The notes: generated by a model from the letters alone, not told the origin. 64,000 nucleotides of DNA from Anaerolineae bacterium (GCA_022823165.1 JAJDXR010000007.1:50597-114596), one strand, 5' to 3'. Positions 51,426-60,442 are shown, counted from the first letter of the stretch. A program made the numbers and translations.

Positions 51426-51498
51426 TCCGGCGACGGCTGACCGGGCAGCGGCTCGTTCGGAAGCGCAGACGATATGATCGACGAGAAAGGGCGGGAAC

Positions 51499-52944
51499 AT
51501 GGCGCGGAGAACGATGAAATTCGGCGGAACGTCTGTGGGTTCGGCGGCTGCCATCAAGCAGGCAGTCGCCATCGTGCGCGACTTTCTGGCGGCTGGCGAC
51601 GAACTGGCGGTGGTGGTGTCAGCCATGTCAGGTGTCACCGACCTGCTGCTGGAGTCGGCGGGCTCCGCCGCTGATGGCGACCGGCAGGCCTATATCGCCA
51701 TCAACGACAGGCTCCGCCAAAAGCACCAGGCGGTCATCGACGCGCTGATCCCCGCGGAGGCGGCGCGCGCCGCCATCGAGGCGGAGGTGGACGAGCTGCT
51801 GCAGCAACACCTCGAGCTTTGTGAGGCGCTGCGCGTGTTGGGGGAAGCCACGCCGCGGATTTCCGACGCGCTGGTCTCTTTTGGCGAAAGGCTCAGCAGC
51901 CGGGTGATTACGGCGGTCATGGCAGTTGAAGGGCTGCCGGTCAAACAAATCGACAGCAACCACCTGATCGTCACGGACAATCGCTTCCAGGATGCCGACC
52001 CGCTCTGGGAAGAGACCGAGGCGCGCATCGCCAATAGCCTGCGTTCGCAGCTGGAGGCCGGCCTCACGCCAATCATCACCGGTTTCTTCGGCGCGACGCC
52101 CGACGGCACCATCACAACCCTGGGACGCGGCGGCAGCGATTTCATCGCCGCGATCATCGCCGCTTACCTGGATAGTGACGAGCTGGTTATCTGGACCGAT
52201 GTCGACGGAGTCATGACCACTGACCCGCGCCTGGATGCCCGCGCGCGCGTATTGCCCTACGTATCGTATCAGGAGATTGGCGAGCTGGCTTTTTATGGCG
52301 CCAAGGTGCTGCATCCCAAGACGGTGCAACCCATCATCAACCGCGATATACCGCTGCGCGTCCGCAATACATTTAATCCGCGTCATAGCGGCACCGTAGT
52401 CGGCGCGAAGACACAGCCCAGCGAGACGGTAATCAAAGCCGTCACGGGTATCCGGGATGTGTCCATGCTGACGGTGAGCGGCCGGGGCATGTTGGGTGTG
52501 CCGGGCATCGCTGGCCGGACCTTCCTGGCATCGGCCAATGCCGGCGCCAGCATCCTGATGATTTCGCAGTCGTCATCGGAACAGAGTTTCTGTTTCACGG
52601 TGGTTGACGCGCTGGCGCAGAGTGTCAAGGCGGCGGTCGAGAGCGAGCTGCAGAGCGAGATTCAGCACAACAATATCGACAGCGTCGACGTGCTCAGTGA
52701 TGTCGTTATCATTACGGTGGTCGGTTCCGGCATGCGTGGCACGCCGGGCGTGGCCGGGCGGGTGTTTTCGCTCTTGGGCGAGAACCGCATTAACGTGCTG
52801 GCTATCGCGCAAGGCTCATCGGAATGCAGCATTTCTTTCATCATTGAGCAGCGCGACCTGGAGCGGGCTGTGGCGGAATTGCATACGCTGGCGCTGGAAA
52901 CGGTCGAAAAAGACAGCAGCAACGGCATCGGCAGCCCCTATTAG
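51499..52944 (+). CDS. Aspartate kinase (ThrA-type catalytic domain, two ACT domains)
   Basis: A 481-residue monofunctional aspartokinase, the first enzyme of Lys/Met/Thr synthesis. The N-terminal KFGGTSVGSAAAIKQ (kinase Lys/Gly motif) and FGERLSSRV, GRGGSDFIAA and WTDVDGVMTTDPR lie in the kinase domain. Two C-terminal ACT domains (SMLTVSGRGMLGVPGIAGRT and VIITVVGSGMRGTPGVAGRV) bind effector amino acids. The ACT arrangement resembles the AK part of ThrA rather than the alpha/beta LysC. AGGG lies 8 nt before the ATG. Expression should be set by the Thr/Met leader attenuator upstream, together with feedback by ACT ligands. Confidence 0.95.
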   Translation: MARRTMKFGGTSVGSAAAIKQAVAIVRDFLAAGDELAVVVSAMSGVTDLLLESAGSAADGDRQAYIAINDRLRQKHQAVIDALIPAEAARAAIEAEVDELLQQHLELCEALRVLGEATPRISDALVSFGERLSSRVITAVMAVEGLPVKQIDSNHLIVTDNRFQDADPLWEETEARIANSLRSQLEAGLTPIITGFFGATPDGTITTLGRGGSDFIAAIIAAYLDSDELVIWTDVDGVMTTDPRLDARARVLPYVSYQEIGELAFYGAKVLHPKTVQPIINRDIPLRVRNTFNPRHSGTVVGAKTQPSETVIKAVTGIRDVSMLTVSGRGMLGVPGIAGRTFLASANAGASILMISQSSSEQSFCFTVVDALAQSVKAAVESELQSEIQHNNIDSVDVLSDVVIITVVGSGMRGTPGVAGRVFSLLGENRINVLAIAQGSSECSISFIIEQRDLERAVAELHTLALETVEKDSSNGIGSPY

Positions 52945-52953
52945 TCAGTTGTG

Positions 52954-53841
52954 TCAGTCGGCGGCGAGCGCTTGAAGTATAGCTTCCCAGTGAGAGAAGA
53001 GGATAAGGTGGCCCGCTTGCGGGTCGCTGCGCGCCTTGGCCTTCGGGATCATGGCGGCCATGCGCCGGCTCACCACTGGCGAGCAGAAGCGGTCGGTTTC
53101 GCCCCACCATACATCGACAGGCGTCTGGATAGATTGCAAGTGAAAACCCCAGGAGCGCGTCAGCGAGACAATCTCGTCGACCAGGCATTCGCTGCCGGCG
53201 CGGCGAATTTCATCCCACATTTCCCGCCTCCGATTGAACAAATCCAGATTGCTCAACGCATCTTGATCGGCGCGCGAGAAGGAACTGCCGAGCTCGCGAA
53301 TGTACTGATCCGAGTTGCGCTGCGCATCAAACCAGAATAAGCCGCGCATCAACAGGCGGAAGAAGGCTTCGTTGCCGCTGGCCAACTGAAATAGCCGACC
53401 ATAGAAAGCCTGCAAGGCGCGGAAGCCCTGTTCGTGATCCAGCGGCGGCAAGCAGCTGACCACCGCGCAGCGCCTGACAATCTGCGGAAAACGATAGGCG
53501 CAAGCCAGCGCGTAGGGTCCGCCGGCTGAATATCCCAGCAGGGCGAAGCGCTCGAGCTTCAGCGCTTTGCTCAAGAGCATGACATCGTCGACCACGTCCA
53601 TGATGCCGCGGCCCGGCTTGCGCGTTGACATGCCGTAACCGGGCCGATCCATGCCAATCAACCGCAGGCCCAGGCGCGCGAGAATCGAATCATCGGGGTG
53701 GCGCAGGCTGTGGTTGCCCCAGAGGTCGTGGAACAGGATGACGGGCTTGCCGTCAGGATCGCCATACTCCGCAAAGCCAAGCCGCCGTCCGTCCGCTAGC
53801 TGCGCTTGCCGCGCCGTGGCCACTTGAGCCAATCTGGGCAT
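52954..53841 (-). CDS. Alpha/beta hydrolase
   Basis: A 295-residue alpha/beta-hydrolase with VILFHDLWGNH (oxyanion), LLGYSAGGPYALA (nucleophile Ser), WWGETDRFCSP (acid) and QAGHLILFSHW (catalytic His). The large lid between residues about 140-215 is helical. The substrate is unknown. It converges with aspartokinase, ending 9 bp from it. The ATG at 53841 (MPRLAQVATA) is taken as start; the frame extends 13 codons further. Confidence 0.8.
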   Translation of the reverse strand: MPRLAQVATARQAQLADGRRLGFAEYGDPDGKPVILFHDLWGNHSLRHPDDSILARLGLRLIGMDRPGYGMSTRKPGRGIMDVVDDVMLLSKALKLERFALLGYSAGGPYALACAYRFPQIVRRCAVVSCLPPLDHEQGFRALQAFYGRLFQLASGNEAFFRLLMRGLFWFDAQRNSDQYIRELGSSFSRADQDALSNLDLFNRRREMWDEIRRAGSECLVDEIVSLTRSWGFHLQSIQTPVDVWWGETDRFCSPVVSRRMAAMIPKAKARSDPQAGHLILFSHWEAILQALAAD

Positions 53842-53915
53842 ATTCAATCCATCGATAGAATGCTGGCAGCGAGCGTACAAGATTTCGCCTTTTGACGATA
53901 GTCCATATCGCTGCG

Positions 53916-54692
53916 CTAACGAGGATACACCGCGAGAATCGTCGGGACAGCGTCAAAGGACGGTTGGAAATAGTCGGCGGCCGGCAGCGCCAACAGGCTC
54001 GAGCCGCCGCCATCGAGATTGACCGCGGTGACGATATCAAGCCCGGCCGCGGGCAGATAGGCGCTGAGGTCCTGCAGCGAGAGCCCCAGAAAGGGCGAAA
54101 CCAGGACCAGGATATTGCCGCGCTTGTCTTCAGCGATGATTGTACGCCGATTGCGCTCGCCGGCGGCCGCTCCGAAATAGGCTTGCCGTCCACCGCTCAC
54201 CAGCAGGGGAAAACCTTGCACGGCCTGCTCAACCGAGCTGTCGATTCGCGCCAGGGGCGATTTGAAGCCAGCGACCGAAGGCGTCCCGTCACGCACATAA
54301 AAGCCACCGCCGCGGTCTGTGTAGGCCGTGCCGACCTGTATGCCGTCGCTGACGACGGCGCCCAATACCCGATGATGCGGGTCGAAGAAGTTGGCGTTGA
54401 CGATGAGGCTGGCGTCCGGCTCCAGCTCGCGCCAAGCGGCCAGGCTTTGCGGATCGCCCTCGCGGTAAATCGCCCGGAAGCGGAAGCGACGCGGCTTAAT
54501 ACGGACGGCGACAATCTGCGCCAGTTCATCGCCGTTGGGGAATAGGCTGCGCCATTCCAGGCCGGCGGCAATGGTATGCCAAGGCGCGGGCGCCGTGGCG
54601 GTCGGCGCTGGGCTTGGCAGTAGCTTGGCGCGCAGGCTGCAGCCGGTCAGCAGTAGCGCTGAGGCCAGGAAGAACAGCAGACGCGGGCGCAT
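53916..54692 (-). CDS. Phosphodiester glycosidase (NAGPA) family lipoprotein
   Basis: A 258-residue protein with a lipobox signal peptide (FFLASALLLTGCS, Cys near 17) and an NAGPA-type domain: LIVNANFFDP, VSDGIQVGTAY, GFYVRDGTPSVAGF and the hallmark AVNLDGGGSSLLAL. Homologues cleave N-acetylglucosamine-1-phosphodiesters or cell-wall glycans; the mature protein would sit on the outer face of the cytoplasmic membrane. It is a substrate of the Lgt/LspA pair in this window. The ATG at 54692 is chosen because CGGAG lies 7 nt upstream. Confidence 0.85.
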   Translation of the reverse strand: MRPRLLFFLASALLLTGCSLRAKLLPSPAPTATAPAPWHTIAAGLEWRSLFPNGDELAQIVAVRIKPRRFRFRAIYREGDPQSLAAWRELEPDASLIVNANFFDPHHRVLGAVVSDGIQVGTAYTDRGGGFYVRDGTPSVAGFKSPLARIDSSVEQAVQGFPLLVSGGRQAYFGAAAGERNRRTIIAEDKRGNILVLVSPFLGLSLQDLSAYLPAAGLDIVTAVNLDGGGSSLLALPAADYFQPSFDAVPTILAVYPR

Positions 54693-54734
54693 GTGAAGGC
54701 TCCGCGGCATACAAGTCTTGGCGCAAGGCGCTTG

Positions 54735-55913
54735 TCAGGCGAGTTTGTCGGCGATTTTACGGATGCGCTCGACGGCATCTTGGAGCTTGCCAAAGTCCTC
54801 GGCGAAAGAGAAGCGGATATGCGCGTCTTTGGTGACGCCAAAGGCGCTGCCGGGTACGCCCACAACCACCGCTTCATCCAGGATGATGTTGGCGACTTCT
54901 TCGCTGGTCTTGCTGGTTTCGTCCACTTTTGGGAAGGCGTAGAAAGCGCCTTCGATATCAGGGCTCGACATATTGGGGATGTCGTTGAAAGCCTTGACCA
55001 TGAAGTCGCGGCGTTCTTGGTAAGATTGCCGCATCGTCTCGACGCAGTCTTGCGGGCCGGTCAGCGCGGCGACGGCGGCATGCTGCGTGAAGGTGGCGGC
55101 TGAGGTGGCCGTCTGCGAGTTAAATTTGCCGGCCACAGCGACCAACTCAGTCGGTCCGGCAATCCAGCCCAGCCGCCAGCCGGTCATAGCGTAGGCTTTG
55201 GACATGCCGTTGATAATGACGACGCGGTCAGCAATCTCGGGAATCGAGGCCAGGGACACCGCCGGGCGGCCGTCGAAGTTCAGCTTCTCGTAGATTTCGT
55301 CCGAGATGATGTAGAGGTCATGTTCCAGCGCCAGGGTGGCGACAGCCTCAATCTCGGCCGACGAGAGCATGTGGCCGGTCGGGTTGCAGGGTGAATTGAT
55401 GATGATCGCTTTGCTGCGCGGCGTGACGAACTCGCGCAGCTGCTCCAGCCGCAGGCGATAATTGTCGGCGCCTGCGGTTTCCACGGACACAGGCCGGCCG
55501 CCAACCATGGTCGTGATGGACGGATAGCTGACCCAGTAGGGCGCGGGGATCAAGACTTCGTCGCCGGGGTCGATCATGGCTTTAAGCACCAGGAAGAGCG
55601 CCAGCTTGCCGCCCGGGGTGACGATGATATCGCTCATGGGGTTGAGGCGAACGCCGTTGTCGCTTTCGGTCTTGGCGGCGATGGCTTCCAGCAGTGGACG
55701 TATGCCTTTGGAAGGCGCGGCATAGCGGGTTTCGCCATCGCGCAGCGCTTTCATCGCGGCCTCGACGATATGCGGCGGCGTATCAAAGTCGGGCTCGCCA
55801 CCGGCCAGGCCGATCACTGAATGGCCCTCCGCCGCTAGCTGTTTGGCTTTGTCATTCATCGCAATTGTTGGCGAGCTGGGTATCATTTTCGCCAGTTGGG
55901 CAGGGCTTGGCAT
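54735..55913 (-). CDS. Class I PLP aminotransferase (aspartate aminotransferase type Ib)
   Basis: A 392-residue fold type I aminotransferase. It has LAGGEPDFDTPPHI, the PLP-binding block INSPCNPTGHMLS with Asn, ISDEIYEKL (Asp, Tyr), and the Schiff-base lysine in NGMSKAYAMTGWRLGWI; FYAFP and the substrate Arg in HIRFSFAE are also present. This is the AspC-Ib/AlaT-like group acting on aspartate, alanine or prephenate. Its link to aspartokinase 2 kb away is suggestive because both use aspartate. GAGG lies 8 nt before the ATG. Confidence 0.9.
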   Translation of the reverse strand: MPSPAQLAKMIPSSPTIAMNDKAKQLAAEGHSVIGLAGGEPDFDTPPHIVEAAMKALRDGETRYAAPSKGIRPLLEAIAAKTESDNGVRLNPMSDIIVTPGGKLALFLVLKAMIDPGDEVLIPAPYWVSYPSITTMVGGRPVSVETAGADNYRLRLEQLREFVTPRSKAIIINSPCNPTGHMLSSAEIEAVATLALEHDLYIISDEIYEKLNFDGRPAVSLASIPEIADRVVIINGMSKAYAMTGWRLGWIAGPTELVAVAGKFNSQTATSAATFTQHAAVAALTGPQDCVETMRQSYQERRDFMVKAFNDIPNMSSPDIEGAFYAFPKVDETSKTSEEVANIILDEAVVVGVPGSAFGVTKDAHIRFSFAEDFGKLQDAVERIRKIADKLA

Positions 55914-55972
55914 TATATGACCTCGTCAGTGATCGAATTCGCTACGGAACGCGCGAAGTGTAGCCGTTTTGA

Positions 55973-55997
55973 CGCTGCCATAAAAGGGTAGGCAGCG
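55973..55997. other. Inverted repeat in the divergent aminotransferase/binding-protein spacer
   Basis: CGCTGCC-ataaaagggta-GGCAGCG, a 7-bp perfect inverted repeat with an 11-nt AT-rich centre, 60 bp upstream of the aminotransferase start. It could be an operator or a hairpin; nothing decides between them. Confidence 0.4.
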
Positions 55998-56067
55998 CTG
56001 TATTCGACAGGTTTCAAATGGGCGCGTCCGCCAATTTTGCCCCATGCGGCGCATTCTAACTGCCGCC

Positions 56068-56095
56068 TTGAATTGAAGCCTGCGCATGGTACAAT
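56068..56095 (+). promoter_or_regulatory. Promoter of the second binding-protein gene
   Basis: TTGAAT (56068-56073), a 16-nt spacer and TACAAT (56090-56095) place +1 near 56102, with a 49-nt UTR ending in AGGAAAGGAA. Confidence 0.6.
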
Positions 56096-56150
56096 GCCGC
56101 CTCACGCAGAACATCGCGCTTACACAATAATTCACAGGAAAGGAATCCGC

Positions 56151-57887
56151 ATGACTAGAAAGACTGTATGTATTGCGCTCTTGCTCTTGCTCGCGCTGAT
56201 GACGGCGCTGCCGGCTACTTTGGCGCAGGACAATGTCGACATCTACGGGCGTGAACTGCCCATGGACGCCGCGCCATACGAGATGCAGGTTTATCGCAAC
56301 CTCTGCGATTCTGCCCGGCAAGAGACTTCACTGTCGTCAATCGTCACCGTCTATTCCCGCATCTGCAGCACCGGCGCCTTTGACAAGTTCTCCGATTCGC
56401 TGGTTGTGCTCAACAACAACATGGAGATCATCCCCTCCGCCGCTACCGACTGGTCCGTATCCGAAGATGGCTTGACCTGGACCTTCAACCTGCGCGGCGA
56501 CCAAATGTGGAGCGATGGCACACCGGTTACCGCCAATGACTGGGTGGAGAGCTGGCGCTTTATGGCGGATCCGGACCACGCCTACGACTTTGTCTGGCTC
56601 TGGCTGGGCATCATCGACGGCTGGGACGAAGCGGTCGCCGGAGAGATCACGCCTGAGGAAATCGGCCTGACCGCTTTAGATGACAATACCCTCGCCGTGA
56701 CGACTCAAGTGCCCTTCCCGCCGCTGCCGGCCACCTTCTTCTTCTGGCCGCCGATGCAGGCCAAGGCCCTCACCGAGATCGGACCCGGCTATATCCTCGA
56801 TCCGGAAACGCATGTCTCGGCCGGTCCCTTCATTCTCAAGGAATTCGAGGCCGGCAGCCACACCGTGCTGGAAGCCAACCCGGATTATGTGGGCCCGCGC
56901 GCGCCCTGGCTGCGCCGTATGGAATTTGTCTATGGCGATATGCTGAACAGCAGCTTCCTGGCTTTCCAGGATCATCAAATCGACCAGGTGGGACAGCCTT
57001 TGCTCAGCCCGGCCGACTTTGAAGTCATCTTCGCTGATGAGACGATGTCGCAGAATTACCGTCAGCACGCCGGCGACTTCCGCACCGATTACTTGCTGAT
57101 GGATACCTTCACCGAGCCTTTCAACGATGTGAATGTGCGCCTGGCTTTCGCCAAGGCGCTCGACCGTGAATCGATCGTTGAAAACGTGATAGGGACGACG
57201 GTCGGGATCCCGGCTTATTCCTTCCTGGCGCCGGGCTTCCCCGCCTCCAACAGCGCCGGCTTGAAGGACATCCAGGATTACGACTGCGAAGCGGCGCAGG
57301 GGCTGCTGGCTGAGGCCGGTTATGCCGGCGGCGAAGGCTTCCCCGCGACGGAATTGGCGCTGCGGGGCGAATCAGCTTTCATCCAGGACTGGTTCATCGC
57401 CGCGGCCGCTTCCATCAGCCAATGCCTTGGCGTGGAAATCACCGTCAACAATCTGGAATTCCAGGATTATATGACGCGCCTGCTGGAACGCCCGACCACC
57501 TTGCAATTCGGCGGCGTCTCTTATGGCATGGATTATCTGGATCCGGCGAATATGATGGGCGTCTGGGTATCCACCGGTCGTCACTCCTGGCGCAACGAAG
57601 CCTTCGACAACCTGGTGCGCGAAGCCAACTCCTTCACCGGCGATCCGGCGGAACGCATCGCCATGTACCAGGAAGCCGAGCGCATGATGGTCGAAGATGT
57701 CGGCGGTATCTTCCTCGTGCACCGTATTCAGGGCGATCTGTGGCAGCCCTACATGTCCGCGACCGGCAATTGCTGGGAACCGGATCGCCAGGGCCTGGCG
57801 ACCACGCACTGGGGCAACGAGCACTGCTGGGGCGAGTACTACATCACTGACGAGGTGACGAACTACGATACGCATCGCAACGAGTAA
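56151..57887 (+). CDS. ABC transporter solute-binding protein, family 5 (normal order)
   Basis: A 578-residue secreted protein. After the signal peptide (IALLLLLALMTALPATLA) it shows the regular family 5 order: IIPSAATDWSVSEDGLTWTF and ANDWVESW early, VSAGPFILKEFE in the middle, FNDVNVRLAFAKALDRESIV later and a normal C-terminal lobe. It is of the OppA type that delivers oligopeptides or similar ligands to the permeases encoded next. AGGAAAGGAA is 6 nt before the ATG. It serves as an internal comparison for the permuted paralogue at 13271. Confidence 0.9.
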   Translation: MTRKTVCIALLLLLALMTALPATLAQDNVDIYGRELPMDAAPYEMQVYRNLCDSARQETSLSSIVTVYSRICSTGAFDKFSDSLVVLNNNMEIIPSAATDWSVSEDGLTWTFNLRGDQMWSDGTPVTANDWVESWRFMADPDHAYDFVWLWLGIIDGWDEAVAGEITPEEIGLTALDDNTLAVTTQVPFPPLPATFFFWPPMQAKALTEIGPGYILDPETHVSAGPFILKEFEAGSHTVLEANPDYVGPRAPWLRRMEFVYGDMLNSSFLAFQDHQIDQVGQPLLSPADFEVIFADETMSQNYRQHAGDFRTDYLLMDTFTEPFNDVNVRLAFAKALDRESIVENVIGTTVGIPAYSFLAPGFPASNSAGLKDIQDYDCEAAQGLLAEAGYAGGEGFPATELALRGESAFIQDWFIAAAASISQCLGVEITVNNLEFQDYMTRLLERPTTLQFGGVSYGMDYLDPANMMGVWVSTGRHSWRNEAFDNLVREANSFTGDPAERIAMYQEAERMMVEDVGGIFLVHRIQGDLWQPYMSATGNCWEPDRQGLATTHWGNEHCWGEYYITDEVTNYDTHRNE

Positions 57888-57911
57888 TCGTCGATCGCAG
57901 CAGCTCTAGAG

Positions 57912-57947
57912 ACGGGGGCGGGCGCATAACCCGCTCCCGTTTGTTTT
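57912..57947 (+). terminator. Terminator after the second binding-protein gene
   Basis: ACGGGGGCGGG-cgcataa-CCCGCTCCCGT (11 bp, one G-T) followed by TTGTTTT. Because the permease genes come next, it probably lowers their expression relative to the abundant binding protein. Confidence 0.85.
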
Positions 57948-58067
57948 CGCGGTCGCCTTTGTCGGCCGGCTCGGCCGCATCTGTTCATTATTCGCGCAAT
58001 CAATAAAATACGATAAACCTGACTTGCCGCTTAAGATTCTTATTGGTTAAGAGGCAATGACTAAATC

Positions 58068-59039
58068 GTGATTGGCTATATTCTTCGCAGACTGGTGTCG
58101 CTGGCTTTTGTCCTGTTTGTGGTTTCTATTTTGGTATTTGTCTTGATGAACCTGGTGCCGGGGGGACCCTTTACCCTGGCCGATCGCGGCTATTCCGGCG
58201 CGGCGCTGGAGAACCTTGAGCGGAAGTACGGCTTGGACAAACCCGTTCATGTCCGCTACGTCAATTATGTATCCAGCGCCCTGCGGCTTGATTTCGGCAA
58301 TTCATTCGCGGTAGCGGGCAACCCGCCGGTCAGCCAGCTTATCGCGCGTATATGGCCCGTCACCTTTCAGCTCGGTTTGTATACCATCATTTTGTCCTTT
58401 GGCCTGGGCATCAGCCTGGGCATCATCGCCGCCTATTTTCGCAACGGACCGGTTGACAATTTTGTGACGCTGGTGGCAACCGCCGGCATCGCCGTGCCGA
58501 ACTTCATCATCGCCACCTGGTTTCTGCTGGTCTTCGGCTTTCAAAATGGCTGGGGCGAGGAAAGCAAATGGATCATAGGGCCGATCGCCGAAGGCGGCGC
58601 GGCGTTGCTTTCCTGGGATTATTTCTTGCCGGTTGTCACTTATGCCTTGGCGCCGCTAGCGCTGGTATCGCGTTATACACGTTCGAGCTTCGCCGACATA
58701 CTGACCGCCGATTTCGTGCGGACGGCGCGTTCAAAGGGATTGTCGGAGCGCGCGATCCTGCTGCGCCATGTGCTGCGCAACGCGCTTATCCCGATGATTA
58801 CGGTTCTGCTGCCGCAGATACCCAATTTGTTGACCGGCTCGCTATTCATTGAAGTCGTTTATGGTGTGCCGGGCTTGGGCAAATTCTTTGTGACCAGCAT
58901 CTTCAATCGCGATTATCCCATGATTATGGGGCTGGTCCTGCTCATCGCCCTGCTCTGGGGCTTGACCTATCTCATCACCGACATACTGTACACGGTGATT
59001 GACCCGCGTATCCGCCTGGGAGCAAGCAAGGGAGCCTGA
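58068..59039 (+). CDS. ABC transporter permease, DppB/OppB type
   Basis: A 323-residue membrane protein: IGYILRRLVSLAFVLFVV, NLVPGGPF, GLDKPVHVRYVNY and the EAA loop VRTARSKGLSERAILLRHVL, ending in YTVIDPRIRLG. It pairs with the DppC gene, which overlaps it by one base (TGATG). GTG start. The roughly 180 bp between it and the binding-protein gene holds the terminator and an AT-rich stretch that may contain a weak promoter. Confidence 0.92.
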   Translation: MIGYILRRLVSLAFVLFVVSILVFVLMNLVPGGPFTLADRGYSGAALENLERKYGLDKPVHVRYVNYVSSALRLDFGNSFAVAGNPPVSQLIARIWPVTFQLGLYTIILSFGLGISLGIIAAYFRNGPVDNFVTLVATAGIAVPNFIIATWFLLVFGFQNGWGEESKWIIGPIAEGGAALLSWDYFLPVVTYALAPLALVSRYTRSSFADILTADFVRTARSKGLSERAILLRHVLRNALIPMITVLLPQIPNLLTGSLFIEVVYGVPGLGKFFVTSIFNRDYPMIMGLVLLIALLWGLTYLITDILYTVIDPRIRLGASKGA

Positions 59040-59944
59040 TGCGCGCGAAGCCTGGAGTCTTGCCGGCGGAAACGCGGGAAACGCTGCAACAGCGCTCGCT
59101 GCTGCGCGACGCCCTGCGCCGCTTTCTGCAGAACAAGCTGGCAATGCTGGGCGCGCTTTTGCTGCTGCTGCTAGTGGCGATCGCGGTCTTTGCCGATGTC
59201 GTGGCGCCCTACGGACTCAATGAAGTTGACTTCTCGATCGTAAGGCTGCGTCCCTTTGAGGACCCCAGCCACATCCTGGGCGGGGACGGCGTCGGCCGGG
59301 ATTTCCTCACGCGGCTGATATACGGCGCGCGCACATCACTATTTGTGGGCCTCCTGGTACCGCTGATTTCCTTCGGTTTCGCTGTGCCGCTGGGCGCCAT
59401 CGCCGGCTATCGCGGCGGGCTCTGGGATTTTGGCATTCTGCGCATTATCGAAATCGCCACAGCGATACCGCCGCTGCTCTTCGCCATGTTCTTGATCAGC
59501 ATTACCGGCGCCGGCTTGGCGAATGTGATCTTTGTCTTGGCGGTCACTTCCTGGATTGAACCGGCTCGTATCGCGCGGGCGCAGTTTCTGAAGTACCGCG
59601 AGGCGGAATTTGTAGTGGCGGCGCGCGCCTTGGGCGCCTCCGAATCAACTATAATTGCGCGCCACATTTTGCCCAATTCGCTGACGCCGCTGCTGGTCTC
59701 ATTTACTTTTGCCGTGCCTCTGGCCATTTTCGCCGAGGCGGGTTTGAGTTTTCTCGGCATTGGCATCACCGAGCCAACCGCAAGCTGGGGTAAAATGGTG
59801 GGGGGCAGCGTGAAGTCGTCGACGGTGATCGTCGATTATCATTTGGCGCTATTCCCGACTATTTTGGTCGCGCTGACGATGCTTAGCTTTTCATTTGTCG
59901 GCGATGGCTTGCAAGAAGCGCTGGATCCAGCGCGCGGCGAATAA
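59039..59944 (+). CDS. ABC transporter permease, DppC/OppC type
   Basis: A 301-residue membrane protein with HILGGDGVGRDFLTRLIYG, AVPLGAIAGYRGG and the EAA loop VVAARALGASESTIIARHIL, ending LQEALDPARGE. Its ATG overlaps the upstream stop codon. As in the first transporter, no ATPase gene follows; the next gene encodes a cytochrome lipoprotein 12 nt later. Confidence 0.92.
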   Translation: MRAKPGVLPAETRETLQQRSLLRDALRRFLQNKLAMLGALLLLLLVAIAVFADVVAPYGLNEVDFSIVRLRPFEDPSHILGGDGVGRDFLTRLIYGARTSLFVGLLVPLISFGFAVPLGAIAGYRGGLWDFGILRIIEIATAIPPLLFAMFLISITGAGLANVIFVLAVTSWIEPARIARAQFLKYREAEFVVAARALGASESTIIARHILPNSLTPLLVSFTFAVPLAIFAEAGLSFLGIGITEPTASWGKMVGGSVKSSTVIVDYHLALFPTILVALTMLSFSFVGDGLQEALDPARGE

Positions 59945-59956
59945 TGGGAGAGAACG

Positions 59957-60442
59957 ATGATGCTATCGAAAGTGATGCGGTTCGCCCTGATTCAGTTGCT
60001 TATGGCTTTGGCGCTTGCGGGCTGCGGCGGCGCCAACCAGCCGGCCGCGACGGCAACGGACATTCCGCCAACATTGACGCCCTTCCCCACCTTCGCTTTT
60101 GTTGAGCCGACCAAACCACCGGTTTTTGATGCGACTTCCGGCGAAACGCCAGCCGGCGAGGCTGACGCCGAACAAGCCCTTGAGCTGGATCCCAAGCTGG
60201 TGGATCGCGGCCGCGGGCGTTTTGAAGCCCTGGCTTGCGGCGATTGTCACGGCGACAATGGCGAGGGCATTGACGGCGACAAGAGCCTGCTTGATTTCGC
60301 ATCGTCTGAAGATGACTTCATCACATTCATGCGCTCCGGCGGCGACTTGGGCACGAGTCATCAATTTTCTACTGATCGGCTGAGCAACAGTGGATCGCGC
60401 AACCTGTATCAATACCTGGTCTCTATCGCCCGCCGCGGCTAA
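59957..60442 (+). CDS. Monohaem c-type cytochrome lipoprotein
   Basis: A 161-residue lipoprotein (ALALAGCGG lipobox, Cys near residue 23) with a Pro/Thr-rich spacer of about 50 residues and a small cytochrome c domain. The haem site is CGDCHGDNGEG; a distal Met ligand may be in ITFMRSGGD. The length is that of a membrane-tethered electron carrier acting outside the cytoplasmic membrane. It lies 12 nt after the DppC-type gene, apparently in the same transcript. GGGAGAG precedes the ATG. No oxidase or ccm gene is in the window. Confidence 0.85.
   Translation: MMLSKVMRFALIQLLMALALAGCGGANQPAATATDIPPTLTPFPTFAFVEPTKPPVFDATSGETPAGEADAEQALELDPKLVDRGRGRFEALACGDCHGDNGEGIDGDKSLLDFASSEDDFITFMRSGGDLGTSHQFSTDRLSNSGSRNLYQYLVSIARRG

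Noticed and set aside
51354..51638. Leftward frame covering the attenuator and the start of aspartokinase
   Set aside because: It is antisense to the terminator and a conserved kinase N-terminus. Its Ser/Ala/Thr-rich translation is not protein-like.
55914..56150. Possible leader peptide or riboswitch in the aminotransferase/binding-protein spacer
   Set aside because: Only a 7-bp inverted repeat is present. No codon-biased ORF, terminator or known riboswitch core was found on either strand.
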